From positions 1 through 12,253 of the forward strand of contig JAUXGM010000064.1 of assembly GCA_030622125.1 (NCBI GenBank): a stretch of DNA of 12,253 bases, written 5' to 3'. The first letter of the stretch is position 1; every line of letters starts with the position of its first letter. Source of the DNA: a bacterium. Lineage in GTDB: Bacteria; AUK180. Of the stretch, positions 12,231 through 12,253 are shown piece after piece. The position numbers and the translations under genes were made by a program. The notes under the pieces were generated by a model. That model saw nothing but the letters and a program-made list of their open reading frames with translations, made no database searches and was not told the DNA's origin.

Positions 12231-12253
12231 AAGCCATAAAAGAGGGACATTAC

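Noticed and set aside
1-12253. CRISPR array, tRNA, rRNA or transposase genes
   Set aside because: No regularly spaced repeats, cloverleaf, rRNA segments or transposase motifs were seen on either strand.

Overview
This is an AT-rich bacterial window from an accessory-plus-housekeeping stretch of a chromosome. Nearly all genes are tightly packed with AGGAGG-type ribosome binding sites, consensus sigma-70-like promoters and GC-hairpin/T-run terminators. A lipobox protein, a membrane kinase and a sugar-phosphate transferase indicate a cell with an elaborate envelope. Butyrate kinase hints at an anaerobic fermentative or acyl-phosphate metabolism. I cannot name the taxon. The mix of RRM protein, alpha-only glycyl-tRNA synthetase gene, DUF4388, NtrC-type regulator and NfeD/slipin would fit an uncultured lineage such as those of the FCB/candidate-phylum bacteria, but that is only an impression.

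Region 1 (1-1068): a defence or toxin-antitoxin module. A perfect promoter (TTGACA-N17-TATAAT) drives a ~50-nt hairpin RNA that ends in a T-run. The T-run directly touches the ATG of an AbiF/AbiD-family HEPN protein (R-X4-H motif). I read this as an AbiF toxin with its cognate structured RNA, the family from which Cas13 has been proposed to derive. The gene is visibly more AT-rich than its neighbours. Region 2 (1094-1524): a stand-alone RRM RNA-binding protein with its own promoter, a structured 5' leader and a strong terminator.

Region 3 (1533-4411): an overlapping operon of glyQ (apparently leaderless, with no glyS beside it), a DUF4388 protein, butyrate kinase (TTG start) and a RimJ/RimL-like acetyltransferase. 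Region 4 (7938-4353, minus strand): a membrane histidine kinase, an NtrC-family sigma-54 activator and a monotopic sugar-phosphate transferase. A GG-N10-GC (sigma-54-like) site lies right after the regulator's stop, so the pair may control the transferase. The transferase and acetyltransferase genes converge and overlap across a hairpin.

Region 5 (7946-12019, plus strand): divergent from the kinase. It holds short NfeD, slipin, an HU-family protein, a lipoprotein whose start codon seems to have been lost, purN, an NTP_transf_5-like nucleotidyltransferase, a zinc-ribbon BCAM0308-like protein and acylphosphatase, mostly overlapping or a few bases apart. Region 6 (12020-12253) has no gene. It is a GC-richer intergenic repeat with nested hairpins and an 11-bp inverted repeat at its borders.

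The best candidate for an unusual system is the AbiF/hairpin-RNA unit. The possible kinase/sigma-54 circuit for the sugar transferase, the mirrored leaders at the divergent promoter and the lipoprotein's missing start are the other points worth checking.
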